NCBI RefSeq assembly: GCF_002127545.1
Contig: NZ_MUBK01000026.1
Span: 1 to 64,000, forward strand
From: Xenorhabdus beddingii
GTDB taxonomy: Bacteria > Pseudomonadota > Gammaproteobacteria > Enterobacterales > Enterobacteriaceae
Length of the DNA stretch: 64,000 bases
Direction of reading: 5' to 3'
The first letter of the stretch is position 1. The number at the start of each line of letters is the position of its first letter. A program made the translations under genes and the position numbers. Below are positions 1 through 8,990 of the stretch, piece after piece. The notes beneath the pieces were generated by a model that saw nothing but the letters and a program-made list of their open reading frames with translations, was not told the origin of the DNA and did no database searches.

Positions 1-64
1 CATTATACTTTGGTCTATGACAAAAGAAACGGATATCCGCCGGTGAAGACACTGCGTTTTCCTG

Positions 65-278
65 ATGCATGTCCACTTGGTATTTGTTGCCAAATATCGC
101 CGAAAAATAGTTGATCAGGATGCTATAGAAAAGCGGCGCCGTTACTTTGCCAGTGTATGCGCTGACTTTGATGTTGAGCTGGTCGGGATGGACGCCGGGC
201 TATTTTGCGAGCAGTTGTGATGGAGCACCGATATCGATCATTCGGCAATACATTGAGCAGCAGCAAACACCAAGTTAG
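65..278 (+). pseudogene. IS200/IS605-type transposase (TnpA) remnant
   Basis: A short open frame from 65 to 220 reads like the N-terminal part of a Y1-type TnpA, with the VFVAKYRRK and VCADFDVELVGMD segments. After a stop at 218-220, the sequence at about 236-278 resumes with the family's C-terminal end (IRQYIEQQQTPS, then stop). The middle, including the catalytic HUH and tyrosine region, is missing. This is a decayed single-gene IS200-like insertion, not a working transposase. The hairpin at 289-330 marks its right end. Confidence 0.7.
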
Positions 279-288
279 TCGGAAAACC

Positions 289-330
289 GCGCCTTATATC
301 CCCGTCCTGAAGGATGAGGATATAAGGCGC
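289..330. repeat. IS200-type right-end hairpin
   Basis: A 13-bp perfect inverted repeat, GCGCCTTATATCC at 289-301 and its complement at 318-330, lies just after the TnpA remnant. IS200/IS605 elements carry subterminal hairpins of this kind recognised by TnpA, so this is the likely relic of the element's right end. Confidence 0.6.
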
Positions 331-897
331 ACCGGATAAAGCAAACCAGTTTTTGGGCATGTCTCCCATCCCCACGTTTGCTTGCCATGATGTGATAAAA
401 AACCCACAGGTTTCACAGGATATTCAGCGATTGAAAGAACACTTGTCAGCATTTTTCTAAGCACTTATCTATATCCAATCAATTTCAAGTAATTGTCTCG
501 AAAATAAAGAGATTATCTATCCACTTGTATATTACAAGTGGATAATTGAATATCTGAAAAATGAAAACCATCAACCAAAATACCAAAGTAAATAACCCCG
601 TTGAATATCACACAAGAAATAAAATACTTCATTAACGCCTCAATAAATTAAAAAAATATCAATAAATCTCCTCAGATATATTCTGTCATCATCTATTGCC
701 ATAAAAAAATAAAAAATATTTTTTCTATTCTATAAACAGCTTATCAATGCAATCAAAAAAACAATAGCTAAAAACACAGAATCCCTGTAAGAATGGGGCG
801 TTGACGTTGATATTAACGTCAATACCTATATACCACACATAGTTAATCTTTATGTTTTTAATCATATTTACATTTAACTAGATAAGGTACTAAAATC
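331..897. other. AT-rich intergenic stretch
   Basis: No convincing gene is seen here. It holds an inverted pair around 527-546 (CTTGTATATTACAAG) and long A/T runs. It serves as the upstream region of the small secreted-peptide gene at 898. Confidence 0.5.
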
Positions 898-1065
898 ATG
901 AACAAAAAAATAGCAGCCGTTATAGCCTCATTATTCATAGGCGTACTTTTCACAGCTAACGCAAACGCACTTTTCTGCAAGTTATTTAATCCAACTATTA
1001 GTGAATATTGTATAAAGGCTATTTGTCCAGCCAAAGAAGGGCGCGCGTGGGCTCTTTGCATATAA
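898..1065 (+). CDS. Small secreted cysteine-containing peptide, unknown function
   Basis: This 55-residue frame starts at an ATG with an AAGG about 13 bases upstream. It has a textbook signal peptide: MNKK, a hydrophobic core of about 14 residues, then an ANA-type cleavage site near residue 24. The predicted mature peptide is about 31 residues with four cysteines (28, 38, 43, 54), the first three clustered and the last next to the C-terminus, plus a short basic segment. Four cysteines would allow two disulfide bonds after export. I recognise no family. It stands alone between an IS200 relic and a convergent hydrolase gene. An antimicrobial or host-directed peptide is possible but purely speculative. 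Confidence that it is coding rests on the signal peptide. Confidence 0.5.
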   Translation: MNKKIAAVIASLFIGVLFTANANALFCKLFNPTISEYCIKAICPAKEGRAWALCI

Positions 1066-1204
1066 TTCCAGTGTTGATAATTTATAAATAAAAATAAGGA
1101 TATTCTTCATATGAAAGAATATCCTTATCATTAGTGAACATATATTTATATCAAACATCGACCATTTTTATCTCATTGATTTAAATTCAATGGGGTTCCT
1201 GATT

Positions 1205-2035
1205 TTATCGATAACCTTCAAGAAACTCGACCAGAATCGGGTTAAATAATTCAGGCGATTCCCAGAAAGGGGCATGGCCCACACCTGATAAATTAAATAC
1301 CCGTCTTCTCCAAAGGTTCTGATAGTTCAGGCCATGAATATAATCAAAGTTAATATAGGGATCATCGGCCCCATTAACAATCGCTAATGGTACTTCACTG
1401 GCTTCAGCCAATAATTTTTGATCTGTAGCTTGAGGAGAAAGAAAGGCTTCAAACATATACTGCCGCGCCAAACCATCCGTCCTTATCACGGCTTCAACAA
1501 GAAAAGGTTCGTGAGGCGCATTGGCCCCATAGGTATCAGATACAAAGTTTTTGACATCTTCTTCTGTGAACTCTGCTTTGCCGGCAAGCCCCACGCCGGG
1601 ACGGAAACCTTTAGCCACATTATCTGCACCAACCGATACAGGTGGAGTCCCGCAAATCATTAAGCCAATCATCTTAGGAAATAAGGCCAACATTTCCAAC
1701 CCGATATGACCCCCTAATGACCAACCAAAAACCACCACTCGGTTAATGCCTAGTTTTTCCAATACTTCAATAACCGTGTTTGCATAACCCGGCATTGAAT
1801 AGGCTTGACGCGGTTCGCTGGCATTTGATGATAAACCATGCCCCGGCAAGTCTAGCGCCAAAACCCGATATTTCCCTTTTAACTGATTAATTTGATGACG
1901 AAATACTTCTTTACAACTTGAATTTCCGTGAATTAAAAGTACGGGCAGATCATTGCCGCCGGTATCGATAACGGAAATTCCTGCATAACGGGTTTGAATA
2001 TTATAGTGATGGATCTCATTGTGTGTCGTCGCCAT
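1205..2035 (-). CDS. Alpha/beta-fold hydrolase
   Basis: The 276-residue protein has the alpha/beta-hydrolase hallmarks: an oxyanion-hole LLIHGNSS segment near residue 33, the nucleophile elbow GWSLGG near residue 105, an acid candidate in the NGADDPY segment near 221, and a catalytic His in GVGHAPFW near 253. No signal peptide is visible, so it should be cytosolic. The length fits monomeric esterases, lactonases and C-C hydrolases of the family. The substrate cannot be read from sequence. It is transcribed away from the divergent TAXI-TRAP gene, so it might belong to the same organic-acid module, but nothing proves this. Confidence 0.85.
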   Translation of the reverse strand: MATTHNEIHHYNIQTRYAGISVIDTGGNDLPVLLIHGNSSCKEVFRHQINQLKGKYRVLALDLPGHGLSSNASEPRQAYSMPGYANTVIEVLEKLGINRVVVFGWSLGGHIGLEMLALFPKMIGLMICGTPPVSVGADNVAKGFRPGVGLAGKAEFTEEDVKNFVSDTYGANAPHEPFLVEAVIRTDGLARQYMFEAFLSPQATDQKLLAEASEVPLAIVNGADDPYINFDYIHGLNYQNLWRRRVFNLSGVGHAPFWESPELFNPILVEFLEGYR

Positions 2036-2213
2036 GATTCTATCTCCTCAATAATCAATAACAGATTAAGTTAAACGCAGTCGAGGCAGCCGTATTACAA
2101 ATCACCAGCATTAAAAAATCTATCCGTGAATTCCTGTTTTTCGTCTGTTTTTTTGATGCATACAAAACACCTATCACAAATTTTCAACATTAAACTCTGC
2201 ACCCGAACGGTAA

Positions 2214-2226
2214 TGTTGTATACAAG
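2214..2226. promoter_or_regulatory. Candidate operator TGTTGTATACAAG
   Basis: A palindromic TTGTATACAA core lies 70-80 bases upstream of the TAXI gene. The same TGTTGTATACA word occurs at 7240-7250, in front of the divergent HutD gene and downstream of the MocR-type regulator gene. A shared GTATAC-centred palindrome is a plausible site for the GntR-family N-terminal domain of that regulator. Confidence 0.35.
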
Positions 2227-2294
2227 TTAATGCAAGCATTTAACATCTATTACATAACATCACCTATTACACAACATCATTTGGTAACCACGTT

Positions 2295-3338
2295 ATGACA
2301 ATAAAGAAGATGGCTTCCCCAAAAGTAAAACTGTTATTGACGGCTATTATCGTCATTGCTTTGATTATTATGGCCATTACAGGAAAACGGGAAAATATCA
2401 ATAAACGTTTCCTCTCTGTAGCGACCGCCTCTACAGGCGGAACTTATTATCCGATGGGAGTCGGTTTAGCCAACATTTGGAGCAACCATTTAAAGCCGGA
2501 AAACATTCAGGTTACGGGACAATCTTCTGCCGGTTCCGTTGAAAATATTGATCTACTCCAAAAAAATGAAGCTCAACTCGCTATCTTACAGAGTCTTATT
2601 GCTGTTGAGGCTTATCAAGGTGTTCGAAATTTTGAGCAACACCCTTATCAGGATCTGCGTTCTATTTCCGTGCTTTGGCCGAATGTTGAACACTTTGTTT
2701 TATTGGAGGATAAAGTTAAGGATGGAACGCTAAACGATATTGCAGGAACGCGTTTTTCTGTCGGGCCACAAGCCAGTGGTACAGAACAATCTACCCTGAT
2801 TATTCTGCAAGGGGTCAACCTTGGCAAACAAAATATTCAGCCGGAATATCTTGGCTATGGCGATACCGTTTCAGCCATGCGGGATGGTCGTCTTGATGGC
2901 GGGGCCTTACCCGCAGGTGTACCGGCATCCGCCGTCACAGATATGTATGCCAGCGGAGTCCCTGCCCGCATTCTGAATGTGACAAATGAACAACTGGAAA
3001 AAATTAATGCCATCGCTAATTCATGGTTTCACTTCGTCATTAAACCCGAAACTTATCCACGCCAAAAACAGCCCATTCAGACTATCGCACAGCCCAACAT
3101 TCTGATGACGACGCGCAAAATAGATGAAAAAATCATTTATGAGTTAACAAAAGTGATGTTTGAAAATCAGAAAGAAGTCCACCAAATCCACAGCTCCGCA
3201 AAATACATTCTGCCCGAAAATGCACTGAAAGGTGTCTCTGTGCCATTACATCCTGGTGCATATCAATATTATCGTGAAATTGGCCTGGATATCCCCGACG
3301 TTCTTGTGCCCCCAGAACTTCACACTGCGACCCGCTAA
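2295..3338 (+). CDS. TAXI-family TRAP transporter substrate-binding protein
   Basis: This 347-residue protein is the periplasmic solute receptor of a TRAP transporter. Residues 11-29 form one hydrophobic N-terminal segment (signal peptide or anchor). They are followed by the TAXI hallmark ATASTGGTYYPMG near residue 44 and the conserved QSSAGSVENI and GTEQS segments. The family binds small carboxylates and delivers them to a membrane elevator protein. The permease starts 47 bases downstream and the L-2-hydroxyglutarate oxidase gene overlaps that permease, so a dicarboxylate such as 2-hydroxyglutarate is the natural candidate ligand. That is an inference from context. Confidence 0.9.
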   Translation: MTIKKMASPKVKLLLTAIIVIALIIMAITGKRENINKRFLSVATASTGGTYYPMGVGLANIWSNHLKPENIQVTGQSSAGSVENIDLLQKNEAQLAILQSLIAVEAYQGVRNFEQHPYQDLRSISVLWPNVEHFVLLEDKVKDGTLNDIAGTRFSVGPQASGTEQSTLIILQGVNLGKQNIQPEYLGYGDTVSAMRDGRLDGGALPAGVPASAVTDMYASGVPARILNVTNEQLEKINAIANSWFHFVIKPETYPRQKQPIQTIAQPNILMTTRKIDEKIIYELTKVMFENQKEVHQIHSSAKYILPENALKGVSVPLHPGAYQYYREIGLDIPDVLVPPELHTATR

Positions 3339-3385
3339 CCCTGATTTTTCCATCATGCCATTAATCATCATCTTGTGGAGTCACT

Positions 3386-5356
3386 ATGAATACTGAGAAT
3401 TATACGTCATCCACCATTGGGCTGGATAAAGAAGCGGGATCAGGCAGCCGCCATTTAATCGGTTTCTATTTGAAGTTCACGACAATACTGGCTATCGCCA
3501 TCTCTCTTTATGCTATCTATTCCAACGCATTATCCAACACGCAAGAGTTTTATCGCAATGCCCTATTTCTGGGTGGCATTCTGATTTTAGGCTTTATTCT
3601 GTTTCCGATTTCCAAACATTATTCGACGTCTAAATTCAATTATTGGGATTATCTGTTTATTCTGCTCACCTTGATCAGTTATGGGTATTTTTATTTCACT
3701 TACACTGACTTGCATGTTGTACGCAACAGCATCCCCAATACCACAGACTATGTGATGTCTGTCATTGGTATGGGGGTGTTATTTGAATCAGCAAGACGAA
3801 CAACGGGTTATTTCATCCCGGGTTTATCGATTTTAGCCATCGTATATGCCCTGTTCGGCCAGTATTTTATGGGAATTTTCGGACATGCCGGATTCTCACT
3901 TGAACGCCTCTTATTCCGCTTATTCATGACCAGCGAAGGTATTTTTGGCATTACTCTCTCCACGGCATCAACGGCAATCATGATTTTTATTCTGTTTGGG
4001 TCATTCTTAAGTGTCAGCGGCGCAACGGCCTTGTTCAATGACCTGGCTATGGCAATAGCCGGGCGTCGTCGCGGCGGTCCCGCACAAGTTGCCGTTATCT
4101 CCTCCGCCTTAACGGGTTCATTGAGCGGCAGTGCGGTAGCCAATGTTGCAACAACCGGCACTTTTACCATTCCCCTGATGAAAAATATTGGCCTGTCCCC
4201 CCGTTTTGCCGGTGCCGTAGAGGCGGCCGCATCAACGGGAGGCATGATCATGCCGCCGATTATGGGCGCTGCCGCATTTATCATGGCGGGTTTTTTGGGC
4301 ATTTCCTACACCACCATTGTCATTGCTGCCATCATTCCGGCATTGCTCTATTACACCGCCCTGATTATCGCCATTGATCTGGAGGCCAAAAAACAAGGAT
4401 TGAAAGGCATTAACAAGGAAAATATTCCGCAAGTCAAAACGGTACTGAAAGCCCGTGGCCTGCTGTTACTGCCGCTATTTATCGTGATCGGGACGTTATT
4501 GACCGGAAAAACCCCGATTTATGCGGGTTTCCTCGGCATTATCGCGATAATCATTGCAAGCTGGATCACGCCGGATAGTTCGGTGCGCATGACGCCCAAG
4601 AAAATTGCCGTTGCCCTGAATGACGCCGCCTGTGGTGCCATTCAAGTGACCGTCGCCTGTGCCGCCATTGGGGTTATTATCTGTGTTGTCACCATGACCG
4701 GAATTGGCGCAACCCTCGCTTTCAATATTGTCTCCTTGACCGACAATACACTGTGGATGATCCTGCTGGTGGTTATGATCGTTTGCATCGTCCTCAGTAT
4801 GGGACTGCCATCGACTGCCCTGTATATTGTCGTCGCCGTGACAGTGTCACCGATATTAATCAAAGCGGGTGTTTTGCCATTGGCCGCCCACTTTTTTGTT
4901 TTTTGGTTTGGCGCACTTTCCAATATTACACCGCCAGTTGCACTGGCCAGTTACACGGCTGCCAGCATTGCCCGTGCTGATCCCATGCAAACGTCATGGA
5001 ATGCGGTACGTCTGGCCCTACCGGGTTTTATCATTCCCTTTATTTTGGTGTACAACCCTGCATTATTGATGCAAGGCGATGATTTAAACGCCCTGTCCAT
5101 TGGGTATATGATTTTGACTGCCTTGATTGGCATCTATGCGCTTTCCGTTGCCAGTGCCAATTTCTGGATGCACAAAACCCATTGGTTAGAAAGAATTTTC
5201 TTCGCTATTGCTGCAATCCTTTTAATCAAACCCGGCGTGATCACTGACCTCACCGGAATAGTATTGATTGTCACCGCAGGGCTTATGCATGGCTTACGCA
5301 ATAAATTGAAACGGGTAGAAAATCAGAACAATGAGGAACATTCTAACAATGTATGA
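3386..5356 (+). CDS. TRAP transporter permease, fused 4TM/12TM type
   Basis: The 656-residue membrane protein is one long series of hydrophobic segments, with the TRAP large-subunit signature around residues 215-300 (GRRRGGPAQVAV, SGSAVANVATTG and AASTGGMIMPPIMGAAA). Fusion of the small (DctQ) and large (DctM) subunits is normal for TAXI-type systems. It drives ion-coupled import of the substrate captured by the receptor encoded just upstream. Its stop codon overlaps the start of lhgO by 8 bases, so translation is probably coupled. Confidence 0.92.
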   Translation: MNTENYTSSTIGLDKEAGSGSRHLIGFYLKFTTILAIAISLYAIYSNALSNTQEFYRNALFLGGILILGFILFPISKHYSTSKFNYWDYLFILLTLISYGYFYFTYTDLHVVRNSIPNTTDYVMSVIGMGVLFESARRTTGYFIPGLSILAIVYALFGQYFMGIFGHAGFSLERLLFRLFMTSEGIFGITLSTASTAIMIFILFGSFLSVSGATALFNDLAMAIAGRRRGGPAQVAVISSALTGSLSGSAVANVATTGTFTIPLMKNIGLSPRFAGAVEAAASTGGMIMPPIMGAAAFIMAGFLGISYTTIVIAAIIPALLYYTALIIAIDLEAKKQGLKGINKENIPQVKTVLKARGLLLLPLFIVIGTLLTGKTPIYAGFLGIIAIIIASWITPDSSVRMTPKKIAVALNDAACGAIQVTVACAAIGVIICVVTMTGIGATLAFNIVSLTDNTLWMILLVVMIVCIVLSMGLPSTALYIVVAVTVSPILIKAGVLPLAAHFFVFWFGALSNITPPVALASYTAASIARADPMQTSWNAVRLALPGFIIPFILVYNPALLMQGDDLNALSIGYMILTALIGIYALSVASANFWMHKTHWLERIFFAIAAILLIKPGVITDLTGIVLIVTAGLMHGLRNKLKRVENQNNEEHSNNV

Positions 5357-6539
5357 CGTGATGATCATCGGCGCAGGATTGGTCGGACTTGGCACCGCCA
5401 ATGCCCTGCAAGAACAGCATCCGCACTTGCGTTTGCTGATATTGGATAAAGAAAATGGCGTGGCCGCCCATCAAAGCGGACATAACAGCAACGTTGTGCA
5501 CTCCGGCATTTACTACATGCCCGGCAGTTTAAAAGCTCAATTGGCGAAACAGGGAAACCACTCGACATATGAATTTTGTCAGCAGCACGGATTATATTAC
5601 GACCGTTGCGGTAAGGTGATTGTTGCCACCCAACTCAAAGAGCTTCCGTTGCTGGAAAAGATCTACCAGCGAGGATTAAAAAACGGCCTTGACGTCAGCC
5701 TCCTTTCACAAGCCCAACTGAAAGAACGCGAACCTTATGTCAACGGCCTTGAGGCGATCCTGGTGCCAGATGCGGGGATCGTCAATTACCCGGAAATTGC
5801 GGCAAAATTGGCTGAACTCATTCAAACCAAAGGTGGGGAGATTCATTATCAGCAGCCCGTTCAGGGGATCCGTGAACATAGTGATTATGTTGAGGTACAG
5901 ACTCAGCAAGCCTGCTATCAGGCAAAATGGCTGGTGAATTGTGCCGGCTTGCACAGTGACAGAATTGCCAGATTAGCAGGCTATGAGACAGGGATGAAGA
6001 TCATTCCTTTCCGTGGGGAATATTATGTTCTGGACAGCAGTAAGAATTATCTGGTTAATCACCTGATTTATCCCGTACCCAATCCTGACTTCCCTTTCCT
6101 TGGCGTGCATTTTACGCGGATGCACAATGGCAAACGGGATGTTGGCCCGAATGCGGTGCTGGCATTTAAGCGGGAGGGATATCATAAAACTGATTTCAAT
6201 CCACGGGATTTAGCAGAGGTACTGACTTACAAAGGATTTTGGAAAATCGCCACCCGTTATTTCTGTGAAGGCATGGCAGAAATGCGACGTTCCTTTTCCC
6301 GCCGGCTTTTTACCGAAAATGCCCGCCAGCTCATGCCTGACCTGCAACCGGAAGATATTACACCGGGACCCGCCGGCGTGCGTGCCCAAGCGCTAACCGC
6401 TGAGGGCAAATTGGTGGATGATTTTCACTTTGTCAAAGGTCGCCGTTCCCTGCATGTTTGCAATGCACCTTCACCCGCAGCGACGGCTTCGATGGAGATT
6501 GGCAGGGAGATTGTAAGGCGGTATTTTGTGGAACTTTAA
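5349..6539 (+). CDS. lhgO: L-2-hydroxyglutarate oxidase
   Basis: This FAD-dependent enzyme oxidises L-2-hydroxyglutarate to 2-oxoglutarate and passes electrons to the quinone pool. It has the N-terminal dinucleotide fold GAGLVGLG and the family-typical HNSNVVHSGIYY segment near residue 46, followed by GSLKAQL. I chose the ATG at 5349 (396 residues) because the protein then starts MYDVMIIGAG, as in E. coli LhgO. The upstream ATG at 5331 adds six residues and has no ribosome-binding site, whereas GAGG lies upstream of 5349. It is the third gene of the TAXI-TRAP operon, which suggests that external 2-hydroxyglutarate is imported and burned. Confidence 0.92.
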   Translation: MYDVMIIGAGLVGLGTANALQEQHPHLRLLILDKENGVAAHQSGHNSNVVHSGIYYMPGSLKAQLAKQGNHSTYEFCQQHGLYYDRCGKVIVATQLKELPLLEKIYQRGLKNGLDVSLLSQAQLKEREPYVNGLEAILVPDAGIVNYPEIAAKLAELIQTKGGEIHYQQPVQGIREHSDYVEVQTQQACYQAKWLVNCAGLHSDRIARLAGYETGMKIIPFRGEYYVLDSSKNYLVNHLIYPVPNPDFPFLGVHFTRMHNGKRDVGPNAVLAFKREGYHKTDFNPRDLAEVLTYKGFWKIATRYFCEGMAEMRRSFSRRLFTENARQLMPDLQPEDITPGPAGVRAQALTAEGKLVDDFHFVKGRRSLHVCNAPSPAATASMEIGREIVRRYFVEL

Positions 6540-6633
6540 GGATTGAACCCCTTTAAACTGACAGATACCGAAAAAATGGTCACTGTCAGTTTTGATTAAT
6601 GAGCGTCGTTTTAAAAGGTGAACGGGCATCCAA

Positions 6634-7203
6634 TTATCCCACCGGGCGTAAATCAACCCACAATAATTGGCTATCCGCAACCAATGGCTTAATCACGCCT
6701 TCCCGTATATCCGGCAGCCACCATGCTCCTTGACCAAAAGCAAGCTGGACACAATTTGCGCCTGTCATTTCCCAACGGCCTTTTAAAACATAAAGTACGC
6801 CGCTGTGCAATGTCGGCAGTAGACGTTCATCAGACACCAATGAAATATCGGAAGTCCAACATGAACGGCGAGTCATGATATTGAAACACTGGACGGAACC
6901 CTCCAACAATTCTGCATGTCCCAGAATATCGCCCGAAAAATTAAATGGGGTCATCTTTTTCACCAGTTCATGCTCCAAAAAACCCGGACGGGTCAAGCGG
7001 ACGCCCTTTCCTTTCAATAAAACGATTGAACGATCAATATCAGGAAACTGCCCCAATACGCCACTTTGGTGAATCGTCGTAAAACAGGCTCGCCAGGCGA
7101 AATCATCAGACACAGGCCAGCAAACAATGTCCCTTGTTTCACCTTTCCCTTCAGACCATTGCACTCTTGGTAATGTTGTATAATCGAAACATTTCATTTT
7201 CAT
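6634..7203 (-). CDS. HutD/Ves family cupin-like protein
   Basis: The 189-residue protein follows the HutD/Ves pattern. It has WSEGKGETRDI near residue 16, a WRACFTTI strand near residue 38, GQFPDIDRSIVLLKG near residue 51 and an FNIMTR segment near residue 108. The family folds as a bicupin. HutD is linked to histidine utilisation in some bacteria and Ves to cold response in E. coli, but no catalytic activity is established. Here it lies tail to tail with lhgO and 139 bases downstream of the MocR-type gene. A TGTATACA palindrome sits in its upstream region. Confidence 0.85.
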   Translation of the reverse strand: MKMKCFDYTTLPRVQWSEGKGETRDIVCWPVSDDFAWRACFTTIHQSGVLGQFPDIDRSIVLLKGKGVRLTRPGFLEHELVKKMTPFNFSGDILGHAELLEGSVQCFNIMTRRSCWTSDISLVSDERLLPTLHSGVLYVLKGRWEMTGANCVQLAFGQGAWWLPDIREGVIKPLVADSQLLWVDLRPVG

Positions 7204-7239
7204 GCCACTCCCTCACGCTGTTCTATCAACGCTGTTCTA

Positions 7240-7250
7240 TGTTGTATACA
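7240..7250. promoter_or_regulatory. Candidate operator TGTTGTATACA
   Basis: It repeats the 11-base word found at 2214-2224 upstream of the TAXI-TRAP operon. It lies 37-47 bases upstream of the HutD start codon. The two sites may be bound by the regulator encoded at 7343-8764. Confidence 0.35.
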
Positions 7251-7342
7251 GGGCCAAAAGATAATCAGTGTCAAATTGTTAACAGAAACATTCGCAAATA
7301 ATTCCCCTTGCGACAATATCGGAAGAGTTGAAATGTGATTGA

Positions 7343-8764
7343 TTACCCGCATTCCCGTAAAATCATGTGGCACAGATCCCCCAAATCTTTCATTGCAGAA
7401 GCCTGAATTTCATTCCATGCAAATGAGGTATTCAAGCGAAAGGCATGATCAAACTGGGCACTGGTGGAAAACATACTGCCCGGCGCAATACTGATATTTT
7501 TAGCCAGGGCCAATTGATATAGTCGATTGGCATTGAAAGGCGGTTCAAACTCCAGCCAAAGAAAATAACCGCCCCGGGCGCTATTCACTTTCACCGATTG
7601 AGGAAAATATTCACCGATCGCCCTCAGCATCTGACCCTGCCGCTGCTCCAATTGGCGCCGCAACCGCCGCAGATGGTTGTCATATCCTCCTTGAGCCAGA
7701 TAATCCGCCATCGCCAACTGTGTGGGTGTACTGGCAGAGACAGTACTCATCATCTGTAATTGCTGAATTTTCTTGGCATGTTTTCCTGCGGCGACCCACC
7801 CCACCCGATAGCCGGGCGCAAGACACTTTGAAAATGATGAACAGTGCATGAAATTATTTTCTGTATCCCATGCTTTTATGGGTGCCGGCGGTTCCTGCCC
7901 GAAATACAATTCGCCATAGACATCGTCTTCAATCAGGGCAATCTGATTCTGGTTCAGGATGTTCACCAACCGTTGTTTATTTTCCGGTGGCATGGTGCTG
8001 CACAGTGGGTTTTGGAAACGCGACATCAACCAACAGGCTTTGATGGGATATTTTTGCACAATGTCTTCCAATGCCCCTAAATCAATGCCGGTATGTGGGT
8101 CTGTTTTAATCGCAACCGCTTTCAAACGCAACCGCTCTATCGCTTGCAAGGCACCATAAAAAGCCGGAGATTCAATCACCACCCAATCCCCCGGGGAAGT
8201 CACGGATTGCAAACTGAAACTCAGCGATTCCATCGCCCCCGCAGTAATGACAATGTCATCCGGTGAAACATGGATACCCTGTGAAGCATATCGGCGGGAT
8301 ATGTTACGCCGTAACTTTTCATTGCCGGGGGGTAAATTTGCCAGTGAACTGTGTGGAACGAAGCGGCGGGCAACAGAGGCCAGTATTTTGGACAATTTGG
8401 GTTCGGTCAACAGAGAAGGATCAGGAAAAGCCGAACCGAAAGGGATAATTAGCGGATCTTTGCATGCCTGCAAAACATCAAAAATGGAAGCGCTGATCTC
8501 CACATTTTCACTTAAATTAAGTTCCCTCCCTCCCTTTGCCGCCGCAAAGGATTGCAATCGGGTAGCAACATAATAGCCTGATTGCGGACGTGCTACGATC
8601 CAGCCCTGACTTTCCAGTAATTGATAGGCTTGCAGCACTGTCATCAAGCTCAGCCCTGACGATTTCACCGATTCGCGCAGTGATGGCAACCTGTCACCCA
8701 CCTGCCAAATATCATCTTCTATTTGTTGGCGGATCATTCCGGCCAATTGTTCGTAACGTGTCAT
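7343..8764 (-). CDS. MocR-type transcriptional regulator (GntR DNA-binding domain plus aminotransferase-like domain)
   Basis: The 473-residue protein has an N-terminal GntR winged-helix domain (residues 1-70: GDRLPSLRESVKSSGLS, then ESQGWIVARPQSGYYV). It is followed by a class-I aminotransferase fold of about 370 residues. The PLP lysine is in SSFSKCLAPGYRVGW near residue 313. In the family, PLP or a PLP adduct of an amine or amino acid acts as the effector and the protein usually activates or represses neighbouring genes. The neighbours (HutD, TAXI-TRAP, lhgO) and the two TGTATACA palindromes are its obvious candidate targets. Confidence 0.9.
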   Translation of the reverse strand: MTRYEQLAGMIRQQIEDDIWQVGDRLPSLRESVKSSGLSLMTVLQAYQLLESQGWIVARPQSGYYVATRLQSFAAAKGGRELNLSENVEISASIFDVLQACKDPLIIPFGSAFPDPSLLTEPKLSKILASVARRFVPHSSLANLPPGNEKLRRNISRRYASQGIHVSPDDIVITAGAMESLSFSLQSVTSPGDWVVIESPAFYGALQAIERLRLKAVAIKTDPHTGIDLGALEDIVQKYPIKACWLMSRFQNPLCSTMPPENKQRLVNILNQNQIALIEDDVYGELYFGQEPPAPIKAWDTENNFMHCSSFSKCLAPGYRVGWVAAGKHAKKIQQLQMMSTVSASTPTQLAMADYLAQGGYDNHLRRLRRQLEQRQGQMLRAIGEYFPQSVKVNSARGGYFLWLEFEPPFNANRLYQLALAKNISIAPGSMFSTSAQFDHAFRLNTSFAWNEIQASAMKDLGDLCHMILRECG

Positions 8765-8785
8765 ATATCAGGCTTCCGGCTTAAT

Positions 8786-8824
8786 TGTTATAGTTATTTA
8801 ATAAAAAATTTCAACTATTATACC
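8786..8824. promoter_or_regulatory. 39-base dyad element, copy 1
   Basis: This segment starts TGTTATAGTT and ends AACTATTATACC. It matches 10151-10189, upstream of cydA, at 32 of 39 positions with no gaps. Its two ends form an imperfect inverted repeat (8 of 10). It lies 22-60 bases upstream of the MocR-type gene's start. A shared promoter or operator element is likely. Confidence 0.4.
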
Positions 8825-8885
8825 TTAAGTATCGATATCTTACTCACCCATCAGCTAAAAATTTTCTTAAGACGGTTAAGTCGAT

Positions 8886-8990
8886 ATAAATAAATTTTCA
8901 TAATAGTGATACACTGAAATTCCGAAGATTCCTTACTCCCCGCGCAGCGGGGAGTAAGGAAGTGTTCTACAATTTTGAAATGTCATTTAT
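8886..8990. repeat. 105-bp palindromic mobile repeat, copy 1
   Basis: The element begins ATAAAT and ends ATTTAT, as a terminal inverted repeat. Its centre is a perfect 13-bp stem, CCTTACTCCCCGC, with a GCA loop. It is almost identical to 24141-24245, and a diverged copy lies inverted at 16864-16966. The size, lack of coding capacity and terminal symmetry fit a MITE. Confidence 0.8.

Noticed and set aside
3808-4302. 164-residue frame antisense to the TRAP permease
   Set aside because: Shadow of a strongly coding, alanine-rich membrane gene.
8923-8965. Central hairpin of the 105-bp repeat as a simple terminator
   Set aside because: The same unit occurs three times with fixed borders, once inside a broken gene, so it is a mobile repeat first of all.
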